A stretch of 64,000 nucleotides of DNA from Bacteroidaceae bacterium (GCA_021768245.1 JAETNO010000008.1:1-64000), one strand, 5' to 3'. Positions 34,475 to 44,860 are shown, counted from the stretch's first letter. Notes: a model not told the origin generated them from the sequence alone. Made by a program: numbers and translations.

Positions 34475-35914
34475 ATGATAAATCGAGTTTTGATTCGAAT
34501 CAAAGTGGTCCAGCTGCTCTATTCTTATCTGCTTACGCAAAGCGAGTTTAAGATTGAGCCGCCGATAGAAAATCCTTCACGTGATAAAAAATACGGTTAT
34601 GATCTCTATCTCGATTTGCTGATGTTGATTCTTGAGATGTCGGGTTTGGATGTCTCTTCCGGACGTAGGCAGTCTCCGTTGAGAGGAATAGCACTGAATA
34701 AGCATATCGACCGCAATGCTCTGGCTCGTTCGCTCAATTCAATAGATGAGATTCGTACAATAATTTTGCGCGACCGTTCTGGCGTGGCTCAGTTCGATTC
34801 GGTTATTCCTGCGATTTATGACGCAATCCCGACGCTCCCGGCATATAAAAGCTATGTCCGCATCAAGAAACCCGAACTGAAAGATGATGTCGCATTATGG
34901 GTTTCGATAGTGACTAACCTGATAGCGGATAATCCTCAGTTTATGGCTGTTGCAAGAAAGAATCCTGATTTCACGCTCGCAGGTTTCACTCGTGGTGTCA
35001 ATTCGCTTTTGCACACCCTGAACGAATATAATGATAACAGGACTCTTTTCAACCATGCCCGTCACGCTTTGGACTATTCTTTAGACAAGGCCCACGAGCT
35101 CTACTATAGATTGCTCCTGCTTTCCGTTGAGATTACGCGTATGCAGGATCAGCGTCTTGATGCTGCAAAGCATAAATATCTACCCTCGGATGAGGATTTG
35201 CACCCCAACATGCGTTTCGTGGAAAACAAGTTTGTGAAAGCGTTGACGGATAATGCCGATTTTCAGGCTTATGTCGATGGAAAGAAACTTACATGGGATG
35301 CTGACGTGCTTTTGCTCCGCGGCCTTCTCGATAAAATAATTGAGAGTGATTTGTATACGGAATACATGTCGAATCCGAAAGAGCCTGACTTTGAGGCGGA
35401 CTGCAATTTCTGGCGTCAGGTTTATAAGACCATTATTCTTCCGGGCGATGAGCTTGCTGAGGCTTTGGAGTCAAAATCCGTATATTGGAATGATGATATC
35501 CACGTCATGGGCACATTCGTGCTTAAAACAATCCGTCGTTTCGCGCAAAGCGCGACAGGCGGAACTGATGTGCGCCTGTTGCCGCAGTTCAAGGACGAGG
35601 AGGACAGCCGGTTCGGCCCTTCGCTCTTTGAGCTTGCCGTGAAACATTGCGATGAATATCGTGAGTTGATTGACTCCTTTGTCAATGAACATCGTTGGGA
35701 TGCCGAACGTCTTGCTTTTATGGACATAGTGATTATGGTTACAGCCATAACCGAACTGATGAACTTCCCTGCGATACCTATAGCGGTTACCCTCAACGAG
35801 TATATAGAGATTGCCAACGCTTACAGCACTCCGCGCAGCGGTGCCTTTATAAACGGTATTCTCTATTCTGTCATTAACCATTTGAAGGAGGAGGGAAAGC
35901 TGATAAAGGGCTGA
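34475..35914 (+). CDS. nusB: NusB-family antitermination factor, long form
   Basis: The last 150 residues have the NusB signature (FMDIVIMVTAITELMNFPAIPIAVTLNEYIEIANAYSTPRSGAFINGIL, cited in parts: LAFMDIVIMVTAITELMNFP and TLNEYIEIANAYSTP). NusB joins the transcription antitermination complex that promotes rRNA synthesis. At 479 residues the protein is far longer than the 139 of E. coli NusB. The N-terminal 320 residues, starting MINRVLIRIKVVQLLYSYL, are family-specific to Bacteroidetes forms and of unknown role. yajC follows 64 bp on. Confidence 0.85.
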   Translation: MINRVLIRIKVVQLLYSYLLTQSEFKIEPPIENPSRDKKYGYDLYLDLLMLILEMSGLDVSSGRRQSPLRGIALNKHIDRNALARSLNSIDEIRTIILRDRSGVAQFDSVIPAIYDAIPTLPAYKSYVRIKKPELKDDVALWVSIVTNLIADNPQFMAVARKNPDFTLAGFTRGVNSLLHTLNEYNDNRTLFNHARHALDYSLDKAHELYYRLLLLSVEITRMQDQRLDAAKHKYLPSDEDLHPNMRFVENKFVKALTDNADFQAYVDGKKLTWDADVLLLRGLLDKIIESDLYTEYMSNPKEPDFEADCNFWRQVYKTIILPGDELAEALESKSVYWNDDIHVMGTFVLKTIRRFAQSATGGTDVRLLPQFKDEEDSRFGPSLFELAVKHCDEYRELIDSFVNEHRWDAERLAFMDIVIMVTAITELMNFPAIPIAVTLNEYIEIANAYSTPRSGAFINGILYSVINHLKEEGKLIKG

Positions 35915-35978
35915 TCCTCACCTATGGTAATCGTTTAAATAATTGAAATAACCTACATATAACTAAAACGAATTTTAT

Positions 35979-36293
35979 ATGCTTAACACTATCCTTCTCC
36001 AGTCAATCGATTCAAGCTGGGCAAATATCCTGATGATTGTGGCGCTCATCGCAGTTTTCTATTTTATGATGATTCGTCCGCAGCAGAAGCGCCAGAATGA
36101 GATAAAGAAATTCCGCGAGGGCCTTAAAGTCGGTGATTCCGTGGTTACTGCCGGAGGCATCTATGGTAAGGTTAAAAATATCGACGAGACAACATTCTCA
36201 ATCGAAATTGCAAAGGATGTGCGTATCACTGTAGACAAGGGTTCAGTCTATCCCTCAGCCCAGCAGGTTGCACGTGACGCCGCTGAGAAATAA
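35979..36293 (+). CDS. yajC: Preprotein translocase subunit YajC
   Basis: A 104-aa protein with one N-terminal membrane helix (about residues 14-32, IVALIAVFYFMMIRPQQKRQ) and a short cytoplasmic domain (VGDSVVTAGGIYGKVKNID). YajC associates with SecDF in protein export. Its place after nusB and before the YbbR-like gene and coaE is a common Bacteroidetes layout. Confidence 0.95.
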   Translation: MLNTILLQSIDSSWANILMIVALIAVFYFMMIRPQQKRQNEIKKFREGLKVGDSVVTAGGIYGKVKNIDETTFSIEIAKDVRITVDKGSVYPSAQQVARDAAEK

Positions 36294-36336
36294 GTAGACC
36301 GTCTATTTCTCTCCCTTGATTGTGGCCTTGGTTGCC

Positions 36337-37305
36337 ATGAACGAGAAAACGATAAAAATAAAGCGTAAGGTGACCGCGGCTCTTCATTCGAGTCGCGGCC
36401 AAAACGTTTTGCTCTATCTGCTGTTTGTTGCGGTGGCTTTCGTATTTTGGGTGTTTCTTTCGCTTGATACGGAGGTCCAGCGTGATTTCGATGTGCCGGT
36501 GGAACTTCAGGATGTGCCAGACAGTGTAACCATAATCGGACAGCTTCCTCCTACGATAGGGGTGAGTGTAAAGGGTAAGGATTCACAGCTACTGCGGTTC
36601 CTCTGGGGAAAGATGTCGCCGGTAAAATTCAAATGGAATGATAATATTGTCGGCTCTTCGTTTGTGCTCAACCGTTTGAAGGTTGATTCTCGGTTGCGGG
36701 ACTATTTTGGAAACGGTGTGCAGATTGTCGCATGCCGTCCTGATTCGCTTCGCCTTCCTTTCACATCCCAGCCTGGAGTAAAAGTGAAACTGATAGTGCA
36801 GACTGATATTCATCCGAATCTGCAATATATTATTTCTGGCCCCATCACGGCGGATGTGGATTCGGTGACATTATATTCAGTCAATGATTTACCACATTCA
36901 CTCAAGTTCGTGTCTACTGAGCCGATAGTGAAATCGAATCTTAAAGATACTGTCAGGTATGAGGTTAAAGTGAAGCCGATAGCCGGGGTGAGAGTTATCC
37001 CTGAGACTGTGACCGTGACAGTCCCTGTCGAACCTTTGATAGCAAGGAAACGCAGTGTGAATATCTCTGTTGAGAATCTTCCGGAAGGAGTCAATGTCAT
37101 TACTTTCCCTTCTAAGGTCGAACTGAGCTATCTTGTGCCGATGAGTGCATATAACGATGATTATCCCGTGAAGGCATATGTCGATTACAAGGCCGGTCGC
37201 CCGTCCCGCAAAAAACTTCCCGTGTCTTTGTCGACAATTCCAAGTGTGTATCATAGCCTGAGCTTCACCCCTGACAGTGTGGAGTATATAATTGAAACCA
37301 GATGA
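36337..37305 (+). CDS. YbbR-like domain membrane protein
   Basis: A 322-aa protein (from ATG 36337) with one N-terminal membrane helix (about residues 20-42) and extracytoplasmic YbbR-like repeats such as DSVTIIGQLPPTIGVSVKGK and RSVNISVENLPEGVNV. In other bacteria YbbR/CdaR proteins regulate diadenylate cyclase; no such enzyme gene is in the window, so the role here is unknown. The frame reaches a TTG at 36316, but the ATG fits better. The stop overlaps the coaE ATG (ATGA). Confidence 0.8.
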   Translation: MNEKTIKIKRKVTAALHSSRGQNVLLYLLFVAVAFVFWVFLSLDTEVQRDFDVPVELQDVPDSVTIIGQLPPTIGVSVKGKDSQLLRFLWGKMSPVKFKWNDNIVGSSFVLNRLKVDSRLRDYFGNGVQIVACRPDSLRLPFTSQPGVKVKLIVQTDIHPNLQYIISGPITADVDSVTLYSVNDLPHSLKFVSTEPIVKSNLKDTVRYEVKVKPIAGVRVIPETVTVTVPVEPLIARKRSVNISVENLPEGVNVITFPSKVELSYLVPMSAYNDDYPVKAYVDYKAGRPSRKKLPVSLSTIPSVYHSLSFTPDSVEYIIETR

Positions 37306-37898
37306 ATGGGGGAAAGTTAATAGCGATTTCAGGCGGAATTGGATGCGGGAAGTCTGTTGTCTGCCACATTGTAGAGGCGATGGGTTATAAGGTCTATGAT
37401 TGCGACTCAAATGCCAAGTCCATTATGGACAGCGATGTTGTAATAAAGGACGAGATTGCTAAAGCTATTCATCCAGATGTCATAAAATCTGACGGACTGA
37501 TTGACCGCAGGCTTCTGAGCGAGATTGTGTTTGCCGACTATGAGGCTTTGACAAGGTTGAACAGAATAGTTCATTCCGCAGTAAGGAATGACCTTGCGTT
37601 GTGGGTGGAAGGTAATGAAGACGCTGTCATGTTTGTGGAGACAGCTATACTGTATCAGAGTGGCCTTGATGCAATGGTCGATGAAGTATGGATGGTTGAA
37701 GCTCCACTTGATTTGCGTGTTGACAGGGTGAAAAAACGAAACGGATTTTCAAGTGAAGAGATTTTGGCGAGAATATCGTCACAGGAATCTTTTGAAATTA
37801 CAAATTTGCATCCAAATACGCATATTGTGGTTAACGATGGGTGTATGGCGCTTCTTCCTCAGATTGAAAAGTTGCTTTATCCGTATTTACAGCAATAA
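37302..37898 (+). CDS. coaE: Dephospho-CoA kinase
   Basis: A 198-aa P-loop kinase that phosphorylates the 3' hydroxyl of dephospho-CoA, the last step of CoA synthesis. Walker A is GGIGCGKS (11-18). VETAILYQSGLD and RVKKRNGFSSEEI are family features. It overlaps the YbbR-like stop by four bases. It is the second CoA gene in the window after coaBC. The polysaccharide genes begin 70 bp downstream with no clear new promoter. Confidence 0.93.
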   Translation: MNGGKLIAISGGIGCGKSVVCHIVEAMGYKVYDCDSNAKSIMDSDVVIKDEIAKAIHPDVIKSDGLIDRRLLSEIVFADYEALTRLNRIVHSAVRNDLALWVEGNEDAVMFVETAILYQSGLDAMVDEVWMVEAPLDLRVDRVKKRNGFSSEEILARISSQESFEITNLHPNTHIVVNDGCMALLPQIEKLLYPYLQQ

Positions 37899-37967
37899 AA
37901 GAGTGTGAAATTACGTTATTGAGAATAATACCAAGTGAAAAATAAGTAACGAATATATTATTTGTTT

Positions 37968-38771
37968 ATGAAGCTAAAAGATTTGCTCTATGGTCTTGTC
38001 GCTGTCGCAGCTGTAAGCTCCTGCAGTTCTCCTAAGACCGTACTTCCATATTTTACTGATATTGAGACTGTAAGCTCCGGTACTTTCCCTATGGACGGTT
38101 ATATGACGACGATAAAGCCGGATGATGAATTGTATATATCCGTTACGTCTGTAAGCCCCGAAGCGACTGCAATCTACAATGTCCCGGTTGCGAATCCCGC
38201 AACACGGGCTGAGTTGCCTATAACCACAAATCCGGCATATCAGACATATAGGGTGACATCCGAAGGCTATATAAATTTTCCGGAACTCGGACGGCTGCAT
38301 GTGGCCGGACTGACAGTAGAGCAGCTTCAGGCTGAACTCACGGAAAAGATATCAAAAGATGTTGACAATCCTCTCGTGACGGTTGAATTGGTGAATTTTC
38401 AGGTTAATGTAGCGGGTGAAGTCCAGAATCCCGGTACTATTCCGGTCAAACGTAACCGTTTCTCAATTCTTGACGCTCTTTCAGCTGCCGGTGACCTGAC
38501 CCCTTATGGCGAGCGTTCGAAAGTGCTGTTAATCCGGGAGACCAATGGCAAGAAAGAATATGTGCATCTCGACCTTAATTCATCGGAACTGCTGACATCG
38601 CCATATTTCTATCTGCAACAGAATGACTATATATATGTGGAGCCGAACAAAGTGCGACAGTCAAACTCTAAGTATAATCAAGACAATGCGTTTAAACTCT
38701 CCGTAATCTCTACGGTGGTGAGTGCGGCTTCCGTAATCGCTTCGCTCGTAATTGCATTGACAGTTAAATAA
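37968..38771 (+). CDS. Wza-like polysaccharide export lipoprotein
   Basis: A 267-aa lipoprotein from ATG 37968 with lipobox VAAVSSC (Cys19). The middle is the Poly_export/SLBB type (YRVTSEGYINFPELGRLHVAGLT, NFQVNVAGEVQNPGTIPV). A C-terminal hydrophobic helix (SVISTVVSAASVIASLVIALTV) could cross the outer membrane, as in Wza. It should form the outer-membrane pore for a surface polysaccharide, working with the Wzc-like kinase 41 bp downstream. The longer TTG frame from 37962 adds only two residues. Confidence 0.9.
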   Translation: MKLKDLLYGLVAVAAVSSCSSPKTVLPYFTDIETVSSGTFPMDGYMTTIKPDDELYISVTSVSPEATAIYNVPVANPATRAELPITTNPAYQTYRVTSEGYINFPELGRLHVAGLTVEQLQAELTEKISKDVDNPLVTVELVNFQVNVAGEVQNPGTIPVKRNRFSILDALSAAGDLTPYGERSKVLLIRETNGKKEYVHLDLNSSELLTSPYFYLQQNDYIYVEPNKVRQSNSKYNQDNAFKLSVISTVVSAASVIASLVIALTVK

Positions 38772-38812
38772 GGCTCTCCGACCGATTTTATCTATACCTT
38801 GAATTCATAGTT

Positions 38813-41146
38813 ATGGCCAATAATAATAAATCTGATTTTATCGACATAAACGCACTCTTCAGAAGTTATCTTTCGAAATGGTATTGGTTTGTGCTTTCAA
38901 TAGCTTTCTGTGTACTTCTCGGATATCTGTATACGCGTAAGTTCCCGCGAAAGATGGCTGTCAGGGCCAATGTGCTTATAGAGCAGGAAAATTCGAGCCC
39001 GATGGCTGCTCTCGGTGGGATGTCGAGCCTTTTCGGTTCCAACGGTAAGGTTGATGATGAAATCTTTGTCATTGGATCTCATTCGCTCTACAGGAATGTT
39101 GTCAAGGAACTCGACATAAATAAAATCCACTATGTACGCGATGGATTTATGAAGGCTCATCTCGCATATCCTGAATTTCCTGTCGATGTTGTGGCTCCGG
39201 GAGTTGCCGACACTTTGGGAACGGGCATTTATTTCACTATATCCGTAAATAAGGATGGCAAGGCTGACATCAAGGCAAAAGCTAATAAGAAAACTATCGC
39301 CGATGAGAGTGGAGTCACACTGCCAACATTATTGAAGACCGAGTATGGAGATTTCAAGGTGACCACGACACCCTCATATAAAAAGGGAAAGAACCTGAAG
39401 ACAGTCGTCTCTTTCTCGAGCTACGACGAAGCGGCAGAAAATCTTAGTGAATTTGTCCATTCAGATATAGCGAGCAAGAAAGGTAACGTCATAAATCTTT
39501 CGGTCGATACTCCAAACCCTCTATACGGGAAAGATATTCTCAATAAAATAATTGAGAAATACAATGAGCGCGGTGTCAACGAGAAGAACATTCAGGGAGA
39601 AAAGACCGCGACTTTCCTTGAAAGCCGCATCAAGCTCCTTGCAGAAGACCTTAAGGAGTCTGAAACCGCGCTGCAGTCATATAAGGAAGACAACGGGCTT
39701 GTTGATGTCTATGCCGAAGCCAAATATCAGATAGAAAAAAGGGGAGTTGTCGAAACGGCGATGCTTGAAATCGAGCAGCAGATTGCCTTGTTGAAATATA
39801 CACGCGATTTCCTCGCAGATACGACAAACTACACCGAACTGATTCCTGTGACTGTCGGAAATGTGACAACTACGGGTAAGAACGGTTCATCAACCAACAA
39901 GAACGCCGCAGTGCAGGATGGGATAAGCGCATACAATGATTTGGTTTTGAGACGACTCAAACTCAGTCAGAATGCCCGTCCAAACAACTATGCGATTAAG
40001 GAACTCTCAAAGCAGATGAACGTTTTGCGTAAGAATATCCGCGAATCAAGTGAGAAGGCTTTGGAAAACGCTAATATCGCTCTTCGTGAGATAAAATCAG
40101 AAAAAGGTGCGACTGAAAACCGTATCGGTTCATTCCCTAAACAGGAGCGCGAATTTACTGAAATGTACCGTCAGCGCGAGGTCAAGCAGTCAATCTATCT
40201 GTTCCTGCTCCAGAAACAGGAAGAAAATGCCATGCTTCTCGCCAATGCTGTGCCTAAGGGGCATATCGTCGACGAGGCTTTCGTACTCACCAAACCATTG
40301 GGCATGTCGCGCATGATGGTGCTTGCGCTTGCATTCATGTTCGGACTGGTGATGCCGCCTGTGTTGCTTTATCTTAGGAAGTTGCTCAGAAATAAATTTG
40401 AGACGCGTGAGGAGGTTGAGAAGCAGGTTAGTGCACCTGTTTTGGGTGAAATGTGTGTGGACCGCTCCGGTCGCAGTCTTGTCGTTTCGGAAACTGATAC
40501 TTCATCAGCGACTGAATTGTTCCGTCTGATGCGCACTAATCTTCTTTTCATGCTTGGAAATGCAGATGATAAAGTTGTCCTCGTTACTTCGACCCGTTCA
40601 GGAGAAGGAAAGTCTTTTATCTCACTTAACCTTGCAGCCACTCTTTCGCTGCTTGAAGGTAAAAAAGTGTTGCTTGTGGGTATGGACATCCGCAATCCCC
40701 AGCTCGCCAACTATATCGGCATAAATCCGGCTCTTGGCTTGACTAACTATCTTTCGTCACCGGATGTTAAGATTGATGCTATAATAGAGAAAGTTCCCGG
40801 AATAAAGAACCTTGATGTTATTGTCGCCGGTCCGATACCTCCGAATCCGGCTGAGTTGCTGGCGTCGAAAAATGTGGATAATCTATTCGCTCAGCTACGC
40901 ACAATGTATGACTATATCGTCATTGACAGTGCTCCTGTCGGTATGGTCAGCGATACGTTTACGCTTAACCGTCTGTCGAACGCTACAGTCTATGTGACCC
41001 GTGTCAACTATAGCACTATGTCTGATTTACGCTTCATAGAGAATGTTTATGACGAAAAGCGTCTTAACAATCTGTCGGTTGTCGTAAATGGGACACCTTC
41101 GAAGAAAGGTTATGGCTATGGTTATGGTCGCGACCATAAGAAATAG
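38813..41146 (+). CDS. Wzc-like polysaccharide co-polymerase / tyrosine kinase
   Basis: A 777-aa inner-membrane protein. It has two membrane helices (about 22-43 and 502-522) with a large periplasmic coiled-coil part between, and a C-terminal BY-kinase domain: Walker A STRSGEGKSFIS near residue 596, Walker A' VLLVGMDIRNP and Walker B YIVIDSAPVG. The C-terminal Tyr cluster (Y767, Y769, Y771 in GYGYGYGR) is short but typical of autophosphorylation sites. Such proteins control chain length and export with Wza. It starts 41 bp after the Wza-like gene. Confidence 0.93.
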   Translation: MANNNKSDFIDINALFRSYLSKWYWFVLSIAFCVLLGYLYTRKFPRKMAVRANVLIEQENSSPMAALGGMSSLFGSNGKVDDEIFVIGSHSLYRNVVKELDINKIHYVRDGFMKAHLAYPEFPVDVVAPGVADTLGTGIYFTISVNKDGKADIKAKANKKTIADESGVTLPTLLKTEYGDFKVTTTPSYKKGKNLKTVVSFSSYDEAAENLSEFVHSDIASKKGNVINLSVDTPNPLYGKDILNKIIEKYNERGVNEKNIQGEKTATFLESRIKLLAEDLKESETALQSYKEDNGLVDVYAEAKYQIEKRGVVETAMLEIEQQIALLKYTRDFLADTTNYTELIPVTVGNVTTTGKNGSSTNKNAAVQDGISAYNDLVLRRLKLSQNARPNNYAIKELSKQMNVLRKNIRESSEKALENANIALREIKSEKGATENRIGSFPKQEREFTEMYRQREVKQSIYLFLLQKQEENAMLLANAVPKGHIVDEAFVLTKPLGMSRMMVLALAFMFGLVMPPVLLYLRKLLRNKFETREEVEKQVSAPVLGEMCVDRSGRSLVVSETDTSSATELFRLMRTNLLFMLGNADDKVVLVTSTRSGEGKSFISLNLAATLSLLEGKKVLLVGMDIRNPQLANYIGINPALGLTNYLSSPDVKIDAIIEKVPGIKNLDVIVAGPIPPNPAELLASKNVDNLFAQLRTMYDYIVIDSAPVGMVSDTFTLNRLSNATVYVTRVNYSTMSDLRFIENVYDEKRLNNLSVVVNGTPSKKGYGYGYGRDHKK

Positions 41147-41164
41147 TCGATATGCATTGGCAGA

Positions 41165-42655
41165 ATGAGTGGGACAATCGAAGAAAATAAGATGTCTGCA
41201 TTAGCTCTTGCAGAAAATACAGCTAAGGATAGGTCAAGCGGCAAGGAACCGCTTGACCTGTCTTGGCCTGAATGGAAGTGGCCGCTGTATTTCATGCTGT
41301 GTTTCTCCGCTCTCGGATTGAAATTCCCGCTGGCCTATCTGCTGATTCCTGTAATTCTTATCAACCGTTTCCGCAATGACCGCTATGATTTCACAATCAT
41401 GATAACATTGCTTTGCGGTGAGTATGGAATAACTTGTAAGAATACGTTCGGCGTGCAGATTTATTTTGCTTTTTTCTGTATTGCCGTATTAGGATTGTTC
41501 ATTTATAGAAAATCAGGCATAACGAAGAAAATAGTGGTTGCCTGGTGTCTGTATGCCGCCGGTCTCATCACTTTTGCGATGTTGAGCGAGGAGCGTATGG
41601 CTGTGCAGTATACTGCGATAATAAGATATCTGGCGATAATATTGTTTATTATTCCGCTTATGATATTTTCAGGTGACCATTCATTTGATATCCGAATATT
41701 TTTCCGTAGGTTAATGCCATATTGCCTGATCGCATGCATATGGTATATTCTTGACTGTGTTATTATAGGAGGATGGATTTTTATCCCTAACACTCAGAAT
41801 CCATGGGCTGATCCAAATTTGTTTTCTAAATTTTATTCTCCCATATTGACGGGTGTCTTTAGTTTTCCGCGAAAGTATCCGAATGGCTTGTATATCCTCG
41901 CGATGGCGATATATCCTGTCATTAAATTCTATAAGCTTTCAAAATGGCAATGGGCTCTTATTTTTATCTCTTTGGCCACAACAAGGACTTTTTCATTTAT
42001 ATTTGCATTGGTAGCTACTTATTTGTTTTTTAAAGGACAAGGAAAAAAGTTGCTGAAATATATTGTCTATTGTATAATCGGTTTTTGTTGCCTATACTTC
42101 ATTGATGGTTTTCTTCCATATAATACTGAGGTGAAACAGAGTACATTACGTATTAAATCGACAATAGATCAGATATTCATCCTTCAGGAGATGGAAGACG
42201 ATGAGGACTTGTCTGAATTTGGTACCGGACGCATGGCTCAGATTCTGCCCAAAATGGAACTGCTATACGATTTGAACAGACAATGGATTGGATTCGGTTT
42301 TTTGAACCCCGAAAAGACTACAATGACAAAGTATATCATATATAACCCATTTTATACTGACCAGTCAAAAAGTGAGGAAGTTGCAGCTCAGGTTGAGGTG
42401 ACAGTCATACAACACATTCTATTTATCGGTTATCTCGGTTTGATAATGGTAATTCTGTTTTATGGCTACATATGCTGGACTATCAGGAAGCAACCATATG
42501 CGAGATATACTTATTCCTTGATTATGTTTTTTTGCATTGCGGGAATCGGTGGCTTTGGCGGTCTGGTTTTCACGGAGAGTCTGGGCTTTATCGCTTTAGC
42601 TCTTTCTGTTGTCGTTTTAAACGCTAAACAGATGGAAAAAGCCTATTGCAAGTGA
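41165..42655 (+). CDS. Wzy-like polysaccharide polymerase / O-antigen ligase type
   Basis: A 496-aa polytopic membrane protein with about 10-12 helices and a larger loop near residues 320-430, the layout of O-antigen polymerases and ligases. Sequence identity to any named protein is not claimed; the call rests on topology and context between Wzc-like and glycosyltransferase genes. Its start lies 18 bp after the Wzc-like stop. Polymerase (Wzy) is the more likely role, given Wza and Wzc. Confidence 0.65.
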   Translation: MSGTIEENKMSALALAENTAKDRSSGKEPLDLSWPEWKWPLYFMLCFSALGLKFPLAYLLIPVILINRFRNDRYDFTIMITLLCGEYGITCKNTFGVQIYFAFFCIAVLGLFIYRKSGITKKIVVAWCLYAAGLITFAMLSEERMAVQYTAIIRYLAIILFIIPLMIFSGDHSFDIRIFFRRLMPYCLIACIWYILDCVIIGGWIFIPNTQNPWADPNLFSKFYSPILTGVFSFPRKYPNGLYILAMAIYPVIKFYKLSKWQWALIFISLATTRTFSFIFALVATYLFFKGQGKKLLKYIVYCIIGFCCLYFIDGFLPYNTEVKQSTLRIKSTIDQIFILQEMEDDEDLSEFGTGRMAQILPKMELLYDLNRQWIGFGFLNPEKTTMTKYIIYNPFYTDQSKSEEVAAQVEVTVIQHILFIGYLGLIMVILFYGYICWTIRKQPYARYTYSLIMFFCIAGIGGFGGLVFTESLGFIALALSVVVLNAKQMEKAYCK

Positions 42656-42688
42656 TTTTTAGGATTATAATTTGACATAATTTAAACT

Positions 42689-43828
42689 ATGAAAAAACTG
42701 CTTTTTGACCTATCGGTGACACAGCCTGCTTTCACATCAAAAAGGCATGGAGGCGGTATATATGGCGAGATTGTCTTAAAAAAAATCATAGAACTTAATT
42801 ATAATGTCATAGTGGCATATAATTCGTCTCTATGGTTGAATCCTGATATAAAAGCGTTGTGTGAATCGCATGATGTCAAGATGGCAGATATTTCCAAGAT
42901 TGGAATACTTGATGCGATTGACGAGATTAAACCTGATATTTTTTATTCTCCACAGCCACTCGGCGATTTTTATAAATCTAAAAATTGCGATATGGTGGTT
43001 ACTATACATGATTTAAGGGAGATTGAATTGCAGCTGGACTCGAAAATGTTCTGGCGGTATACTCAGGGGCTAAAAATGCAGTTGAAGCTATGGTTCCAGT
43101 TCTTTTTCCCATCCTATTTAAAGATGCGGAAACATAATAGAATCGCAAACTATGTAAGGAATCCTGAAATCAGGTTTGTGACAGTTTCAAATCATACGTT
43201 GTCGTCGCTCAGACTTTTCTATCCTGAGTTGTCGGAAGTTGATATTCCCGTATATTATTCCCCTTCGACAATAAATGAAGTTGCTCTATCACGCAAACGC
43301 CCAGCCGATTATTTTCTACTTGTGAGCGGCGACAGATGGGAAAAGAATAATCTAAGGGCAATTATTGCGCTTGATGAATTGCGTTCCGCCGGTTTCCTTA
43401 TGGATAAAAAGGTCGTTGTGACAGGAGTTGATTCTGTCAAAAGATATAGATATCGGATTAAAAATCCAGATATGTTTGAATTTGTGGGATATGTTGAGGA
43501 TGCTGATTTGCATCAATTATACCATGATGCATATTGCTTTATTTATCCCACAATAAACGAAGGTTTCGGTTATCCTCCGATGGAAGCTATGTGTTACGGA
43601 GTTCCGGTTCTGGCTTCTCCATTCTCTTCAGTGGCTGAGATTGTTGGTGATGCTGCTTTATATTTTAATCCATTCAGTGTGGACGAAATCAAGATGCGCA
43701 TATTAAGAATGACTGACAAAGAAGTCTATGCCTCATATGTCGATAAGGCTCATGAGCGATATAGTCAGATTCGTAGACGGCAGGATTCCGACCTTGAACA
43801 GTTGGTAAATTATATTTATAGAGGATAA
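42689..43828 (+). CDS. Glycosyltransferase, GT4 family
   Basis: A 379-aa GT-B glycosyltransferase. The nucleotide-sugar site carries the E-x7-E motif in PTINEGFGYPPMEAMCYGVPVLAS, and VSGDRWEKNN marks the start of the C-terminal half. It should add one sugar to a lipid-linked repeat unit on the inner face of the membrane. Donor and acceptor are unknown. Confidence 0.88.
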   Translation: MKKLLFDLSVTQPAFTSKRHGGGIYGEIVLKKIIELNYNVIVAYNSSLWLNPDIKALCESHDVKMADISKIGILDAIDEIKPDIFYSPQPLGDFYKSKNCDMVVTIHDLREIELQLDSKMFWRYTQGLKMQLKLWFQFFFPSYLKMRKHNRIANYVRNPEIRFVTVSNHTLSSLRLFYPELSEVDIPVYYSPSTINEVALSRKRPADYFLLVSGDRWEKNNLRAIIALDELRSAGFLMDKKVVVTGVDSVKRYRYRIKNPDMFEFVGYVEDADLHQLYHDAYCFIYPTINEGFGYPPMEAMCYGVPVLASPFSSVAEIVGDAALYFNPFSVDEIKMRILRMTDKEVYASYVDKAHERYSQIRRRQDSDLEQLVNYIYRG

Positions 43829-43876
43829 AAGATATGCCTGTTCTGTGGGTATTAAAGTTGTCAATAATATATTATA

Positions 43877-44860
43877 ATGGTTAATAATACACATCGCGAT
43901 ATAAGTATCGATATAATAAAATTCCTGGCTGTATTTCTTATAATCAACAGTCATATGGATTCCCTTTATACACGTTGGTCAATATTGGCAACCGGGGGGG
44001 CTATTGGAGATGTACTTTTCTTGTTTTGTTCTGGTTACACATTGCTATTAAGTAACAAGAAGGAAAATTTTATTGACTGGTATAAGCGGAGAATTATCCG
44101 TATATATCCATCGGTGATAGTATGCTCGATTGTAGCGATATTATTTTCCGGCACATATGATATTGACTTCCTTGCTTTAGTTGGCGGGGAGTTTATTGTC
44201 GCAATAATGATTTATTATGCAATCATATATTTTATTAAAACATATGCTGTGAATAAGATACCGATGATTATAGTACTCTGTGGATTGGTATCGTTATTTG
44301 TCTATATATTTTTATTCCCGTATAAATATGAAACAGGAGTGAAAGGTCTGTATGGGACATCCACTTTGTTTCGATGGCTTCCTTATTTCGCATTTATGCT
44401 TTTCGGTGCATGGATTGGACAGAACCGGAGTAAGTTGACGTTCTCTATACGTACTGACGTGTTGATGTTATTAATCAGTGGAATAGTTTTTTATGGTGTA
44501 CAACTTGCCGCTAAGTTATATCCACCTGTCGCCCCTTCACAAATTGTGACACTGATTCCTCTGATGGGAGTTGTTTACTATGGTTATAAGTCTTGTAATG
44601 CTGCTTTTTGGACTAAAGCGTATCAATCCAGAATTGGTGGCCCGATCATTTTGACGATTTCCGGATTGTGTCTGGAATCATATCTGATACAAGGATGTTT
44701 GTTCACTACAAAAATGAACAGTATATTCCCCTTTAATCTTATAATAATGGTAGTGATAGTTCTTATAGTCGCATATATATGTAAATGCTTGTCAAATTTG
44801 CTTATCCAGTCATTCAGAAATGATAGATATGACTGGAAGAGCATTTTTAAGCTATATTGA
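43877..44860 (+). CDS. Acyltransferase family 3 membrane protein
   Basis: A 327-aa protein with about ten membrane helices and an N-terminal SIDIIKFLAVFLIINSHMD segment typical of acyltransferase-3 proteins. The FCSGYTLLL part is also conserved. These enzymes add acetyl or succinyl groups to sugars of surface polysaccharides. The exact acyl group is unknown. It ends the plus-strand arm of the polysaccharide locus and converges on the CgeB-like glycosyltransferase with 17 bp between stops. Confidence 0.82.
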   Translation: MVNNTHRDISIDIIKFLAVFLIINSHMDSLYTRWSILATGGAIGDVLFLFCSGYTLLLSNKKENFIDWYKRRIIRIYPSVIVCSIVAILFSGTYDIDFLALVGGEFIVAIMIYYAIIYFIKTYAVNKIPMIIVLCGLVSLFVYIFLFPYKYETGVKGLYGTSTLFRWLPYFAFMLFGAWIGQNRSKLTFSIRTDVLMLLISGIVFYGVQLAAKLYPPVAPSQIVTLIPLMGVVYYGYKSCNAAFWTKAYQSRIGGPIILTISGLCLESYLIQGCLFTTKMNSIFPFNLIIMVVIVLIVAYICKCLSNLLIQSFRNDRYDWKSIFKLY

